Assembly (NCBI RefSeq): GCF_017751145.1
Contig: NZ_CP046640.1
Coordinates: 2,212,137-2,276,136, forward strand
Direction of reading: 5' to 3'
DNA from: Iocasia fonsfrigidae
GTDB taxonomy: Bacteria; Bacillota; Halanaerobiia; Halanaerobiales; DTU029
DNA: 64,000 bases
In this document: positions 54,778 through 64,000 of the stretch, in pieces
How positions within the stretch are numbered: the first letter of the stretch is position 1
Layout of the letters: each line of letters starts with the position of its first letter
Notes under the pieces: model-generated
The model's database searches: none
Told to the model about the DNA's origin: nothing
What the model saw: only the letters and a program-made list of their open reading frames with translations
Program-made: the position numbers and the translations under genes

Positions 54778-57700
54778 TTACATAAAATATTCTACACCAG
54801 CCCTAAATAACTGCTGGTCTTTCTCTCCCGGTATATTTTTAGCAGTATTTGAAGTTATTCTTTCTGAATGCCCCATTTTCCCAAAAATCCTGCCATCTGG
54901 ACTGGTAATACCTTCAACAGACCAGCATGAACCATTAGGATTAAACCTATTATCCTGGGTTGGCTTGCCTTTAAAATCGACATACTGGGTAGCAATCTGC
55001 CCATTATTAAGAAGGTCTTTTAAAAGCTCATCACTGGCAATAAATCTACCCTCACCGTGTGAGACTGGTATAATATGCTCAGCCCCTGCTTGAACCCTGG
55101 CCAACCAGGGGGACACATTTGATACTACCCTGGTTCTCACCATAGATGAGACATGCCTTCCTATTGTATTGTAACTTAAAGTAGGTGAATTACTATTAAT
55201 ATCACAAATTTCACCATAAGGCAGAAGGCCGAGCTTAATTAAGGCCTGAAACCCATTACAAATACCTAGAATAAGACCATCTCTTTCGTTTAGTAATCTC
55301 ATAAGTGATTCACTAATCAGGGGATTTCTGAAAACATTTGCTATAAATTTACCTGAACCCTCAGGTTCATCTCCAGCACTAAAACCGCCTGAAATCATTA
55401 AAATTTGAGATTCATCAATCATCTCAACCATTTTTTCAATAGATTCATCTATCATTTTAGGAGTCAGGTTTTTAAAGACAAAAGATTCAACCCGAGCACC
55501 TGCCTCTTCAAATTTTCGGATAGTATCATATTCACAATTAGTCCCAGGGAATACAGGTATAAACACCCCTGGTTTAGTAATCTTAACTGATGATTTTTTA
55601 ATTTCCTTTATCCTGTTAATTTTTAATGGTGGGGTTTCTTTTAGCCCCTTAGTTCTAGTAGGGAAAATCCCTTCTAATGGTTCTTGCCATTTGTTTTGCG
55701 CCTCAATTATATCTAGTTCTTCATCTTCAACCCTGATATAAGAGTCGCTGCTAGTAGAACCCAGTAATATATATTCACTTAAATTACTCAAATCAGCCTG
55801 TGGGGATAATTCCAAAACCAGGGAACCGAATTCTGGTAAAAACAGGTCTTTAATATTAATATTCTCCTTAAAATCAAAACCTATCTGATTACCAAAGGTC
55901 ATCTTACTGACAGCTGCTGCAACACCACCTTCATCAACAGCCTTAGCTGCTCTGACCTTGCCTTCCTTTATTAAATTGTGTATAACAGCATATTTTTCTT
56001 TCAGGTCTTCAAAAACAGGGAGGCTGTCCTTATCCTTTTTTATTCTAACCCACACTACCTTACTATCTTTGCTTTTAAATTCTGGAGAAATAATATGCTT
56101 AACATCACTTACATTTACAGCAAAAGCAAGCAATGTCGGGGGAACATCTATATCTTTAAAAGTTCCTGACATACTATCTTTACCACCTATAGCAGGAATC
56201 CCTAAAGATGATTGTACAAGATAAGCCCCCAATAGAGCACTGAAAGGCTTACCCCATCTCGTCCTATCCTGCCCTAATTTTTCAAAATACTCCTGAAAGG
56301 TTAACCTGATATTTTTATAATCTGTACCTAAAGCCACTGCCCGGGCAACAGCCTGAACTACAGCATAAACTGCCCCATGAAAAGGACTCCAACTGGCAAG
56401 TTTTGGATTATATCCAAAAGTCATTACTGTAGCAGTATTGGTTTCGCCTTTAAGAACTGGTATCTTGGCTGCCATCCCATCAACAGGAGTCATCTGGTAT
56501 TTCCCTCCAAAAGGAAGCAGAATACTGGCAGCACCAATCGTACTATCAAATCTCTCTACCAGGCCTTTCTGACTACAAACATTTAAATCCTGCAGATTAT
56601 CAAACCAGGCAGTTTGAATATCTTGATAATCAGTTAATTCCACCGGGGAAGCTGTCAGGTAATTATCATCAGTATCTGCTGATATTACTGTAACACTACT
56701 CTGTTGTGCAGCACCATGGGTATTTAAAAAATCACGACTAATATCTACTATTGTCTTGTCTTGCCAGGTCATCCTCAACCTACCTGTGTCTGTCACAACC
56801 GCCACAGGTGTTGCCTCCAGGTTCTCTTCCTCAGCAATATTAATAAGCTCAGCCAGATCACCTTGAGCAATGACTACTGCCATACGTTCCTGTGATTCAG
56901 ATATAGCCAGTTCAGTTCCATCAAGACCCTCATATTTTTTGGGTACAGCATCCAGATCAATATCCAGGCTGTCAGCTAGTTCGCCTATGGCTACTGATAC
57001 TCCGCCAGCTCCAAAATCATTGCAGCGTTTAATTAATTTACTAAAGTCTGGGTTCCTGAAAAGCCGCTGTATCTTTCTTTCAGTAATAGGATTGCCCTTT
57101 TGAACCTCAGCACCGCAGGAATGCAGAGATTCTTCAGTATGCTCTTTAGAAGAACCAGTAGCACCACCACAACCATCACGTCCAGTTCTACCACCTAAAA
57201 GAATAATAATATCTCCCTTTTGCGGTCTTTCTCTGATGACATTTTCTGCCGGGGCTGCCCCCAGAACAGCACCAATCTCCATTCTTTTAGCAATAAAATT
57301 TTCATGATATAATTCTGCAACATGTCCTGTCGCTAGGCCGATCTGATTACCATATGAACTATACCCCTCAGCAGCACCAGTGCTTATCTTCCTTTGTGGC
57401 AGCTTGCCCTCCATTGTGGCTGAAATATTCTGCCTGGGGTCAGCACTACCTGTAACCCGCATAGCCTGATAAACATAAGACCTGCCTGATAAAGGGTCCC
57501 GTATTGCCCCCCCTAAGCATGTTGCTGCCCCACCAAATGGTTCAATTTCTGTAGGATGATTATGAGTCTCATTCTTAAACATCAACAGCCAATCTTCTTT
57601 TTGACCGTCAATATCAACCTTAATTTTAATACTACAGGCATTTATCTCCTCTGATTTGTCAAGATCATCTAAGAGACCACGCTCACTCATTTCTTTCATA

Positions 57701-58542
57701 CCAATAGTAGCAATATCCATTAAACATATCGGTTTTTCCTGGTCACCATAAAGTCTTTTTCTCCTATCAAGGTACTGTTGATAAGCCTTCTTAATGGCTG
57801 GAGTATATGGTCCATCCCTAAACTCTATATCAGTTATCTCTGTTAAAAAAGTAGTATGACGGCAGTGATCAGACCAATAGGTATCCAGAACCCTAATCTC
57901 TGTCAGAGCTGGATTGCGCCGTTCCTTCTTAAAATAATTCTGGGTAAAAAGCAGATCAGCATCTGACATAGCCAGTTCTAATTCCTGGTGTAAAGAGAGT
58001 AATTCATCTTTATTCATCTTAATAAAATCATCTATTTCTTTTACTTCAGTTGGATACTCTAGCTCCATCTTTAATGTCTTAGGTTTGGCCAGTGATGCCT
58101 CACGGCTTTCCAGTGGGTTAATACAATAATCCTTTATTTTCTGAAATTCTTTATCTGTAATCTCACCTGAGATAAGAATTATCTTCGCACACCTTACTTC
58201 AGGTTTTTCCCCATGGGTTAATATTTGAATACACTGGGCAGCTGAATCTGCCCTCTGGTCATATTGCCCAGGCAGATATTCTACAGCAATAAACCTAGCA
58301 TCCTCTGTAATTTCAAAGTCTCCATCATAAATCAGGTCAACCGGTGGTTCAGCAAATATAGTTTCCCGTGACCTATTATATATATCATCAGAAATCCCCT
58401 CAATATCATAGCGGTGAATAACCCTGATAGCTGTTAAACCCTTAATTCCCAGAAATTCCTTAATTTCTTTGTTTAGAAACTGACTCTCTGTATCAAACCC
58501 TGGTTTTTTTTCTACAAATATCCTGAATACACCCTTATTCAT
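54778..58542 (-). CDS. purL: Phosphoribosylformylglycinamidine synthase, single-chain form
   Basis: Fourth step of purine synthesis, FGAR plus glutamine plus ATP to FGAM. 1254 residues combining all parts: N-terminal PurS-like region, two PurM-like halves (HCRHTTF with the catalytic His, FKNETHNHPTEIEPFGGAATC, and IGGKDSMSGTF), and a C-terminal class I glutamine amidotransferase (PVFPGTNCEYDT, GICNGFQALIKLG with the nucleophile Cys, and HGEGRF). Most Bacilli use separate PurS, PurL and PurQ, so the fused form is distinctive. Ends at the shared terminator. Confidence 0.96.
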   Translation of the reverse strand: MNKGVFRIFVEKKPGFDTESQFLNKEIKEFLGIKGLTAIRVIHRYDIEGISDDIYNRSRETIFAEPPVDLIYDGDFEITEDARFIAVEYLPGQYDQRADSAAQCIQILTHGEKPEVRCAKIILISGEITDKEFQKIKDYCINPLESREASLAKPKTLKMELEYPTEVKEIDDFIKMNKDELLSLHQELELAMSDADLLFTQNYFKKERRNPALTEIRVLDTYWSDHCRHTTFLTEITDIEFRDGPYTPAIKKAYQQYLDRRKRLYGDQEKPICLMDIATIGMKEMSERGLLDDLDKSEEINACSIKIKVDIDGQKEDWLLMFKNETHNHPTEIEPFGGAATCLGGAIRDPLSGRSYVYQAMRVTGSADPRQNISATMEGKLPQRKISTGAAEGYSSYGNQIGLATGHVAELYHENFIAKRMEIGAVLGAAPAENVIRERPQKGDIIILLGGRTGRDGCGGATGSSKEHTEESLHSCGAEVQKGNPITERKIQRLFRNPDFSKLIKRCNDFGAGGVSVAIGELADSLDIDLDAVPKKYEGLDGTELAISESQERMAVVIAQGDLAELINIAEEENLEATPVAVVTDTGRLRMTWQDKTIVDISRDFLNTHGAAQQSSVTVISADTDDNYLTASPVELTDYQDIQTAWFDNLQDLNVCSQKGLVERFDSTIGAASILLPFGGKYQMTPVDGMAAKIPVLKGETNTATVMTFGYNPKLASWSPFHGAVYAVVQAVARAVALGTDYKNIRLTFQEYFEKLGQDRTRWGKPFSALLGAYLVQSSLGIPAIGGKDSMSGTFKDIDVPPTLLAFAVNVSDVKHIISPEFKSKDSKVVWVRIKKDKDSLPVFEDLKEKYAVIHNLIKEGKVRAAKAVDEGGVAAAVSKMTFGNQIGFDFKENINIKDLFLPEFGSLVLELSPQADLSNLSEYILLGSTSSDSYIRVEDEELDIIEAQNKWQEPLEGIFPTRTKGLKETPPLKINRIKEIKKSSVKITKPGVFIPVFPGTNCEYDTIRKFEEAGARVESFVFKNLTPKMIDESIEKMVEMIDESQILMISGGFSAGDEPEGSGKFIANVFRNPLISESLMRLLNERDGLILGICNGFQALIKLGLLPYGEICDINSNSPTLSYNTIGRHVSSMVRTRVVSNVSPWLARVQAGAEHIIPVSHGEGRFIASDELLKDLLNNGQIATQYVDFKGKPTQDNRFNPNGSCWSVEGITSPDGRIFGKMGHSERITSNTAKNIPGEKDQQLFRAGVEYFM

Positions 58543-58555
58543 AAACCCACCTCTC

Positions 58556-59290
58556 CTAGTTTTCTTTAGTAAAAACTATTTTACTACCCCTACCAGCTAA
58601 GACAGCTGAATCAACAGCAGTATCAGCCATAATAGCAGCAAATTTATCTGTAATTTGATAATTATCCCCAAAATGAATCGGCACGAGTAGTTCAGGTTCC
58701 AGTGATTGAGCAAAATATTTACCAGCCAGGTAGTAATTTTCCCCCAGACGGGGATCAACAGGTATAAAGGCTATATCAATTACTTCATCCATGATCCTGG
58801 CTACTTCATTTTTAAAGTCCCTTTCCTCCTGCAGCTGTTTTTCTATTGAAAAATCTGGCCATTTCCACCAATTTAAATCTCCAGCATGATAAATATTTAA
58901 ATCTTTTACCTCAAGAAAGTATGATAAACCCTGATCTGTAGTCCCATAGGTCCTGACTTTAATATCGTCAATTATTCTCTCCTGATATTTTTCCATAAAG
59001 ATCATATTATGACCCCTGCTTTTTATTTTTATATCATTACTGAGGATATATTTTATATCCTTAACTCTTTTCTGCCAGTCAAAAATAAGAGGATTATAAT
59101 GGTCACTATGCCGGTGGGTAACAAAAACATAAACCCTTTTTCCTTTTAAATAAGTTGTATCAACAACACCAGCTTCTAATCCCTCTCTCCCGGGTACAGA
59201 AATATCATGATAATAATCAAATATCAGGACTATATCATCAATTTCTAAAAACACCCCACTATGATAAAGATGATATATTAACGCTTTCAT
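58556..59290 (-). CDS. Metallo-beta-lactamase-fold hydrolase
   Basis: 244 residues. Metal-binding signature THRHSDHYNP (HxHxDH) near residue 60, a later His in IYHAGDLNWW and a final VPIHFGDN. The overall pattern fits the UlaG-like/UPF0173 group of the fold, with short strands and no extra domain. The substrate is unknown; purL is encoded 14 bases downstream but no purine link is evident. ATG at 59290 with GGGAGG upstream. Confidence 0.83.
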   Translation of the reverse strand: MKALIYHLYHSGVFLEIDDIVLIFDYYHDISVPGREGLEAGVVDTTYLKGKRVYVFVTHRHSDHYNPLIFDWQKRVKDIKYILSNDIKIKSRGHNMIFMEKYQERIIDDIKVRTYGTTDQGLSYFLEVKDLNIYHAGDLNWWKWPDFSIEKQLQEERDFKNEVARIMDEVIDIAFIPVDPRLGENYYLAGKYFAQSLEPELLVPIHFGDNYQITDKFAAIMADTAVDSAVLAGRGSKIVFTKEN

Positions 59291-59328
59291 CTATCACTAC
59301 CTCCCTCAGTATGATTATTAAACTACAA

Positions 59329-60858
59329 CTATATTAACTTCCGGTCAAGTGTCCTGTATTGTACTGCCTCAGCCAGATGGTCAACCTTTATCTCCTCACT
59401 TTTTTCCAGATCAGCAATAGTTCTGGCCAATCGTAATATACGATCATATGCCCTGGCACTCAAGCTCAATCTCCTGATTGCTTCTTTAATTAATTGTTGG
59501 CCTTCTTTATTTAACAAGCAGTATTTCTGTATCCCTTTGGAATCAAGTTTAGAGTTATACAGATACGGTTCATCCTTATATCTTTGACACTGAAAATCCC
59601 TGGCCTGTAAAACACGCTGACGAATTTGACCGGAATGTTCAGTAGCACCTCTGCCTGTAAGCAGTTCATTGGGACTAAGTGCTGGTACCTCAATATGAAT
59701 ATCAATTCTATCCAGTAGAGGGCCAGATATCTTACCCCTGTAACGTCTAATATCTTTGACAGTACAATTACACTGGTGGTTTTCATCACCATAATAACCA
59801 CAGGGGCAAGGATTCATAGCAGCTACTAACATAATATTGGCTGGGAAAATCGCTTTAGCCAGTGCTCTGACAATAGAAACTTTACCTTCTTCAAGGGGTT
59901 GGCGCAGCATCTCCAGAACAGAACGTTGATATTCTGGTAATTCATCAAGAAATAATGTCCCATTATGGGCCAGGCTTACTTCACCAGGCTCTGGAACCCT
60001 CCCACCACCAATTAAACCGACATAGGAAATGCTGTGATGGGGTGCACGGAAAGGACGTTCCTTTATTAAACCATCACTACTGCCAATTAACCCCATAATG
60101 CTATATATTTTAGTTAATTCAAGTGATTCCTCTTCAGTTAAAGGCGGTATGATAGTCCTCAATCTCCGAGCCAACATAGTTTTCCCTGAACCAGGGGGGC
60201 CGACCATGATAATATTATGCCGCCCAGCTGCAGCAATCTCCAGGGCCCGTTTGGCCTCCTGCTGTCCTTTCACATCAGAAAAATCTTCTCTATATTCCTT
60301 ATTCTTACTGTTTCTTATTAAATTACTTATAACTACTTCCTTAACAATCCCTTCATTAAAATAATCAATAACATCATTGAGGTGAGCTGCTGATATAATC
60401 TCTAGACCCTCTACAATCAATCCTTCACTCTGATTTTCCTCAGGAATTATTAAACCCTTTAAGCCTTCCCCGCGGGCCTGCAGGGCCATTGGTAAAACAC
60501 CTTTAACCTTTCTTACTTCACCAGTCAAAGACAATTCACCTGTAATTAAATAATCACCTATCCTTTGAGTACTAATAATTCCTTCAGCCGCTAAAATACC
60601 AACCGCTATGGCCAGGTCATAATGCGAACCAGCCTTTTTAAGATCACCAGGGGCCAGATTAATAGTAATACGACTACCTGGGAAACGATAACCTGAATTT
60701 TTGACAGCTGCCCTGACCCTTTCACGTGATTCACGGACAGCAGTATCAGGCAGTCCAACAATATCAAAAGCAGGTAGCCCTCTTGCCAGGTCAACCTCAA
60801 CCTGAACAATAAATCCATCAACCCCCATAATAGTCGCACTCTTAACCCCGGCATACAT
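59329..60858 (-). CDS. comM: ComM/YifB-family Mg-chelatase-like AAA+ ATPase
   Basis: Known ComM is a helicase promoting branch migration in natural transformation. Seen: N-terminal Lon-protease-like fold (FDIVGLPDTAVRESRERVRAAVKNSG in blocks), Walker A GPPGSGKTMLARRL near residue 215, Walker B GTLFLDELPEY, the MNPCPCGYYG signature with further cysteines, and a C-terminal helical lid domain. 509 residues from the ATG at 60858, with GGGG eight bases upstream. Downstream of repeat A and yraN. Pairs functionally with dprA in this window. Confidence 0.93.
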   Translation of the reverse strand: MYAGVKSATIMGVDGFIVQVEVDLARGLPAFDIVGLPDTAVRESRERVRAAVKNSGYRFPGSRITINLAPGDLKKAGSHYDLAIAVGILAAEGIISTQRIGDYLITGELSLTGEVRKVKGVLPMALQARGEGLKGLIIPEENQSEGLIVEGLEIISAAHLNDVIDYFNEGIVKEVVISNLIRNSKNKEYREDFSDVKGQQEAKRALEIAAAGRHNIIMVGPPGSGKTMLARRLRTIIPPLTEEESLELTKIYSIMGLIGSSDGLIKERPFRAPHHSISYVGLIGGGRVPEPGEVSLAHNGTLFLDELPEYQRSVLEMLRQPLEEGKVSIVRALAKAIFPANIMLVAAMNPCPCGYYGDENHQCNCTVKDIRRYRGKISGPLLDRIDIHIEVPALSPNELLTGRGATEHSGQIRQRVLQARDFQCQRYKDEPYLYNSKLDSKGIQKYCLLNKEGQQLIKEAIRRLSLSARAYDRILRLARTIADLEKSEEIKVDHLAEAVQYRTLDRKLI

Positions 60859-60923
60859 AGTCTCCACCCCTTATTTTTCACATAGGTGATTCAGCTAAAT
60901 CATATAGTCACAAAAAAACAAAT

Positions 60924-61232
60924 TGGCTTCGCCACCCAGAGTTAATCAAGTACATCAGCTTTCTTAACTCAAACTATTTATTACATAGTTAATCAATAAA
61001 TTATTAACCAGACAAATATATTTGTTGGACGACTCTAGAAATTGTCTTGAGGCATGGACGCCGAAAGAAAATTTCTCGACAGTAAGCGTAAGCAGGACGC
61101 TGTAGCGCAACCTTAATTTTCTTGTACGCTCTGCTTAGATGCGGAGTGCCTGCGGTACACGACAAGGGAAACAAATATATTTGTCGGTCTTTAAAGTTAT
61201 CTACAATTTCTAAATCGCATAGTTTCCTGGTA
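60924..61232. repeat. Repeat element copy A, about 309 bases
   Basis: Begins TGGCTTCG(C)CACCCAG and ends at TTTCCTGGTA. It shares its order of blocks with copy B on the other side of yraN, in the same orientation. The best block, 61107-61185, matches 61916-61994 over 79 bases with three visible differences. It holds a strong hairpin (CTTGTACGCTCTGC with GCGGAGT...GTACACGACAAG) and is flanked by two ACAAATATATTTGT palindromes (61014-61027 and 61171-61184). No protein is supported. The rest of the gap 60859-61256 appears empty. Confidence 0.85.
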
Positions 61233-61256
61233 TACCTAAACAAAATGATTTAGCCA

Positions 61257-61634
61257 TTAAAAAGCATTCTCAAAATGTTCAATCTCTACCTGCCCCTTTT
61301 TCAGCATAATACTTATAACATCAAATCTGAGCTCCATATCCAATCCCCTGTTAATTGATAAATAATATAGAGCAACTTTTTTGATTTTATCCTGTTTTCG
61401 ATAGTCAACAGCTGCCTGGGGTGGTCCATAATTAATATTGCGTCTAGTCTTAACCTCCACAAATATCAATATGTCATTCTGGCAAATAATCAAATCAATC
61501 TCACCAAGTTTACAGGAATAATTCTGTTCAAGTATCTGATAACCACTATTTCTCAAATATTTAGAGGCCTGTTTTTCCCCCCAATCACCGAGCTCTTTCC
61601 TGCTCATAGCTTGAAGAAACCTATTATTTTCCAT
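61257..61634 (-). CDS. yraN: YraN/UPF0102-family nuclease-like protein
   Basis: 125 residues with the PD-(D/E)XK nuclease-like core of UPF0102: LGDWGEKQASKYLRNSGYQIL start, GEIDLIICQNDILIFVEVKTR in short blocks, where Asp, Glu and Lys form the presumed active site, then FDVISIM. The family is linked to DNA uptake or repair but has no settled function. ATG with GGGGTG seven bases upstream. Flanked on both sides by the two copies of the repeat, which separates it from comM, its usual neighbour. Confidence 0.9.
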   Translation of the reverse strand: MENNRFLQAMSRKELGDWGEKQASKYLRNSGYQILEQNYSCKLGEIDLIICQNDILIFVEVKTRRNINYGPPQAAVDYRKQDKIKKVALYYLSINRGLDMELRFDVISIMLKKGQVEIEHFENAF

Positions 61635-61674
61635 AAAAGAACACCCCGTTAATGAACAACTTTAAAGAATAAAC

Positions 61675-62039
61675 TGGCTTCGCTACCCAGACTTAATCAA
61701 TAATTATTAATTTTTACTTAGGAATATTTTTTACACAAAGTTAACTAGTTTTAATAATCTAGACAGATATATTTATTGTACGACTCTAGAAATTATCCGT
61801 AGGCAGGAGCTTGGCCTCGACGGCCTGATACTGACTCGACCATGCGTAATAAAAAGAAGAGTCAATGAGCCGGAGGAGAATTTCTCGACATTAAGCGAAG
61901 GTAGGACACCGCAGTGCAACCTTAATTTTCTCGTACGCTCTGCTTAGATGCGGAGTGCCTGCGGTACACGACAAGGAAAACAAATATATCTGTCAGCCTT
62001 CAAAGTTATCCACAATTTCAAAATCACAATTTCCTGGTA
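61675..62039. repeat. Repeat element copy B, about 365 bases
   Basis: Same orientation and block order as copy A. Shared blocks include TGGCTTCGCTACCCAG, ACGACTCTAGAAATT (61780-61794; 61029-61043 in A) and the 79-base block 61916-61994. B has about 55 extra bases around 61800-61880, themselves able to fold (GACTC/GAGTC, GGCC-rich arms). The remaining sequence of the gap, 61635-61674 and 62040-62171, shows only an AT-rich weak inverted repeat near 62130. Confidence 0.85.
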
Positions 62040-62171
62040 AACGTTAAAAAATAATTTCTAACTTCATCTATAAAGATACCAGCAAAGTTAATTATTACCA
62101 TCTGTTCTATTTATTCGAGGTATCCAATTAAATTCCTTCAATTTAATGGAGATTATATTTAAATCAAAAAA

Positions 62172-63743
62172 CTAATGTCTAAAGTGTCTGATACCAGTAA
62201 AGACCATAGCAATATTATATTCATTAGCTGCCTCTATTACCTTTTCATCCCTGATTGAACCCCCAGGTTGTATAATTGCCTTAATACCTTTAGCAGCCGC
62301 CTCTTCTATCGCATCTGGAAAAGGGAAAAAGGCATCTGAGGCCACTACACCACCTTCCTGTCTGCCCTCTGCTTTACGACCAGCAATTATCATGGAATCA
62401 ACACGGCTCATCTGACCAGCTCCCACACCTACAATCATACCATTCCTGGCCATTACTATGGCATTAGATTTGACATGTTTTACTACCTTCCAGGCAAATA
62501 ATAAGTCTGCTAACTGCTCTTCTGTGGGTTTAGTATCAGTAACAATCTCCAGGTCATCCCGTTTAACTTGATAGATATCTCTATCTTGAACAAGCAGACC
62601 ACCTGTCACTTTTTTCATATCATACCCTGGTTTTTCCCTGTTAATATATAAATCACCTACTTCAAGTATGCGGACATTTTTCCACCTGTTCATTAAAACA
62701 TCCAGGGCCTGATTACTATATCCAGGGGCAATAACCACCTCGACAAACTTATCTTTCCCGGCTATTTCATGGGCTAGTTCTTCAGACACCTCTCTATTTA
62801 AAGCAACTATACTTCCATAAGCAGATAAAGGATCACCGGCATGGGCATTTTTATATGCCTCTACAATATTATCTGCTACAGCCATTCCACAGGGATTGGC
62901 ATGTTTAATCACAGCTGCTGCTGGCCTGTCCTCAAACTCTTTAACCAATTCCAGGGCACCATTTGTATCATTTATATTATTAAAGGACAACTCTTTACCA
63001 TGGAGTTGTTTAGCTGTTGTAATAGAAGGCTCTGCAAATGACTTTTCCTGATAAAAAGCAGCTTTTTGATGTGGATTTTCACCATAACGCAGGTTCGATT
63101 TCTTCTGATACCTATCCATAATCACCTCAGGTAGATGGTTATCATTACCTCCCTCAATAACATCAGCCAGGTAATCCTGAATCAAATGGTCATATTCTGC
63201 TGTATGCTGAAAGGCCTGATAGGCTAACTCAAGTTTGGTCTCTTTACTCACAGAGCCATTATTATCTTTTAATTCCTTAAGCACTTTATGATAATTTTCC
63301 GGGTTAACAACAACAACGACATCATTATTATTTTTGGCAGCAGACCTGATCATTGTTGGGCCACCAATATCAATATTTTCAATCGCTTCTTCCAGGCTGA
63401 CACCCTCTCTGGCAATTGTCTCAGCAAAGGGATAGAGATTACAGACAATAAGGTCAATAGGGGTAATCCCCTGTTCAGCCAGTTCTATCATATGCTGTTT
63501 ATTGTCCCTGACTGCCAGTATTCCACCATGCACAGCCGGATGCAGGGTCTTAACCCTCCCATCCATCATTTCGGGAAAATCTGTTATCTCACTTATTCTG
63601 ATTACAGGCAGACTAGCTTCTGTTAATTTTGCAGCAGTACCACCCGTAGATATTAATTCAATTCCCAATTCATTTAATCCCCTGGCAAATTCAACAATTC
63701 CCTCTTTATTGGAAACACTCAGCAAAGCACGTTTTACTTGCAT
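62172..63743 (-). CDS. purH: Bifunctional AICAR formyltransferase / IMP cyclohydrolase
   Basis: Last two steps of IMP synthesis. N-terminal cyclohydrolase: LLSVSNKEGIVEFA, ISTGGTAAKL, MMDGRVKTLHPAVHGGIL. C-terminal formyltransferase: SNLRYGENPHQKAAFY, IKHANPCGMA with the catalytic Lys and His, DAFFPFPDAIEEAA and a C-terminal MVFTGIRHFRH. 523 residues. The ATG at 63743 is best spaced from GGGTGA; the ATG at 63749 lies too close. Follows purN by 15 bases, as in many purine operons. Confidence 0.96.
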   Translation of the reverse strand: MQVKRALLSVSNKEGIVEFARGLNELGIELISTGGTAAKLTEASLPVIRISEITDFPEMMDGRVKTLHPAVHGGILAVRDNKQHMIELAEQGITPIDLIVCNLYPFAETIAREGVSLEEAIENIDIGGPTMIRSAAKNNNDVVVVVNPENYHKVLKELKDNNGSVSKETKLELAYQAFQHTAEYDHLIQDYLADVIEGGNDNHLPEVIMDRYQKKSNLRYGENPHQKAAFYQEKSFAEPSITTAKQLHGKELSFNNINDTNGALELVKEFEDRPAAAVIKHANPCGMAVADNIVEAYKNAHAGDPLSAYGSIVALNREVSEELAHEIAGKDKFVEVVIAPGYSNQALDVLMNRWKNVRILEVGDLYINREKPGYDMKKVTGGLLVQDRDIYQVKRDDLEIVTDTKPTEEQLADLLFAWKVVKHVKSNAIVMARNGMIVGVGAGQMSRVDSMIIAGRKAEGRQEGGVVASDAFFPFPDAIEEAAAKGIKAIIQPGGSIRDEKVIEAANEYNIAMVFTGIRHFRH

Positions 63744-63758
63744 AATCATTCACCCTTT

Positions 63759-64000
63759 CTATTCCTTAATAATAACCTTTCTACCTTTTACCTGGAGTTT
63801 GTTTTCACTATAAAGCCTGATTGCCTCTGGATATATCACATGCTCTTTTTCGAGTATCCTGTTAGCCAGGGATTCTTCAGTGTCATTATCTTTGATCGAT
63901 ACAACCGCCTGAAGAATAATCGGGCCTGTATCCATTCCCTGATCCGCAAAATGGACCGTACAACCAGTGTATTTAACACCATATTCAAGTGCCTGGCGTT
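63759..64000 (-). CDS. purN: Phosphoribosylglycinamide formyltransferase, C-terminal fragment (cut by window edge)
   Basis: The last 80 codons read through the right edge. Seen: YTGCTVHFADQGMDTGPIIL, the conserved region with the catalytic Asp of the folate-dependent GAR transformylase, and a C-terminal ILEKEHVIYPEAIRLY segment typical of PurN. It provides the third step of purine synthesis and precedes purH. The N-terminal glycine-rich region and start lie outside the window. Confidence 0.92.
   Translation of the reverse strand, partial: RQALEYGVKYTGCTVHFADQGMDTGPIILQAVVSIKDNDTEESLANRILEKEHVIYPEAIRLYSENKLQVKGRKVIIKE

Noticed and set aside
61004-61243. 79-codon open frame on the minus strand inside repeat copy A
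   Set aside because: It lies across the repeat's hairpins, has no good ribosome binding site, an irregular composition, and copy B does not keep the frame because of its length difference. Treated as non-coding.

Overview
The window is a dense housekeeping stretch of a low-GC, Gram-positive-type (Firmicutes) anaerobe. The evidence is AT-rich DNA, strong GGAGG/GGGGTG ribosome binding sites, PolC, CodY, RnpM, a YmxH/PRC protein and cortex/spore-type genes (a SleB-like hydrolase, an amidase with a GerMN domain, SPOCS-domain proteins). A spore-forming member of the Halanaerobiales would fit, but that is an inference, not a sequence match. Almost everything is on the minus strand. Only three genes are on the plus strand, and all three look sporulation-related.

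Layout, left to right: start of thrB (cut by the edge); arginine biosynthesis (transcribed argC-argB-argD, then argG-GNAT-argH from its own promoter); a YmxH-like PRC gene, dut and two NodB-type deacetylases; a plus-strand amidase-GerMN gene converging on a LysM/SleB hydrolase gene; a helicase gene whose product fuses a RadC-like JAMM domain to a DinG helicase; nfo. Next comes a long gene order shared with Bacillus: pnp, rpsO, ribF, truB, nrnA, rbfA, infB, rnpM, nusA, rimP, polC, a glycosyltransferase, proS, ispG, rseP, dxr, an AI-2E-family membrane protein, cdsA, uppS, a small unknown gene, frr, pyrH, tsf, rpsB. Then a chemotaxis block (cheD, cheC, two cheW, cheA, cheY), codY, hslU, hslV, topA, smg and dprA. 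The right end holds a secreted protein of unknown function, a repeat-rich control region, two plus-strand SPOCS paralogs, purL, a metallo-beta-lactamase-fold gene, comM, yraN, purH and the end of purN.

The core is collinear with the Bacillus subtilis codY-to-ymxH region but compressed. The flagellar structural genes, sigD, cheB, cheR, trmFO, xerC, ylxQ, ylxP and the M16 peptidase gene are absent from their usual places. Transcription units can be marked by sigma-A-like promoters before argC, argG, rimP, rpsB and hslV, hairpin terminators after argH, the PRC gene, pnp, tsf and codY, and probable leader RNAs before rpsB, rpsO and rimP.

Most unusual items: (1) a roughly 310-365 bp structured repeat present twice in direct orientation on both sides of yraN; (2) the JAMM/RadC-DinG fusion; (3) two tandem SPOCS genes with matching AC-N16-CATATATTA promoters; the third plus-strand gene also has an AC-N16-CATA motif; (4) a stand-alone GNAT gene locked between argG and argH, a candidate short N-acetylglutamate synthase.

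Starts: for many genes the longest reading frame begins at a GTG or TTG that is part of, or next to, the ribosome binding site. Starts given here were moved to the codon 5-10 bases downstream of that site.
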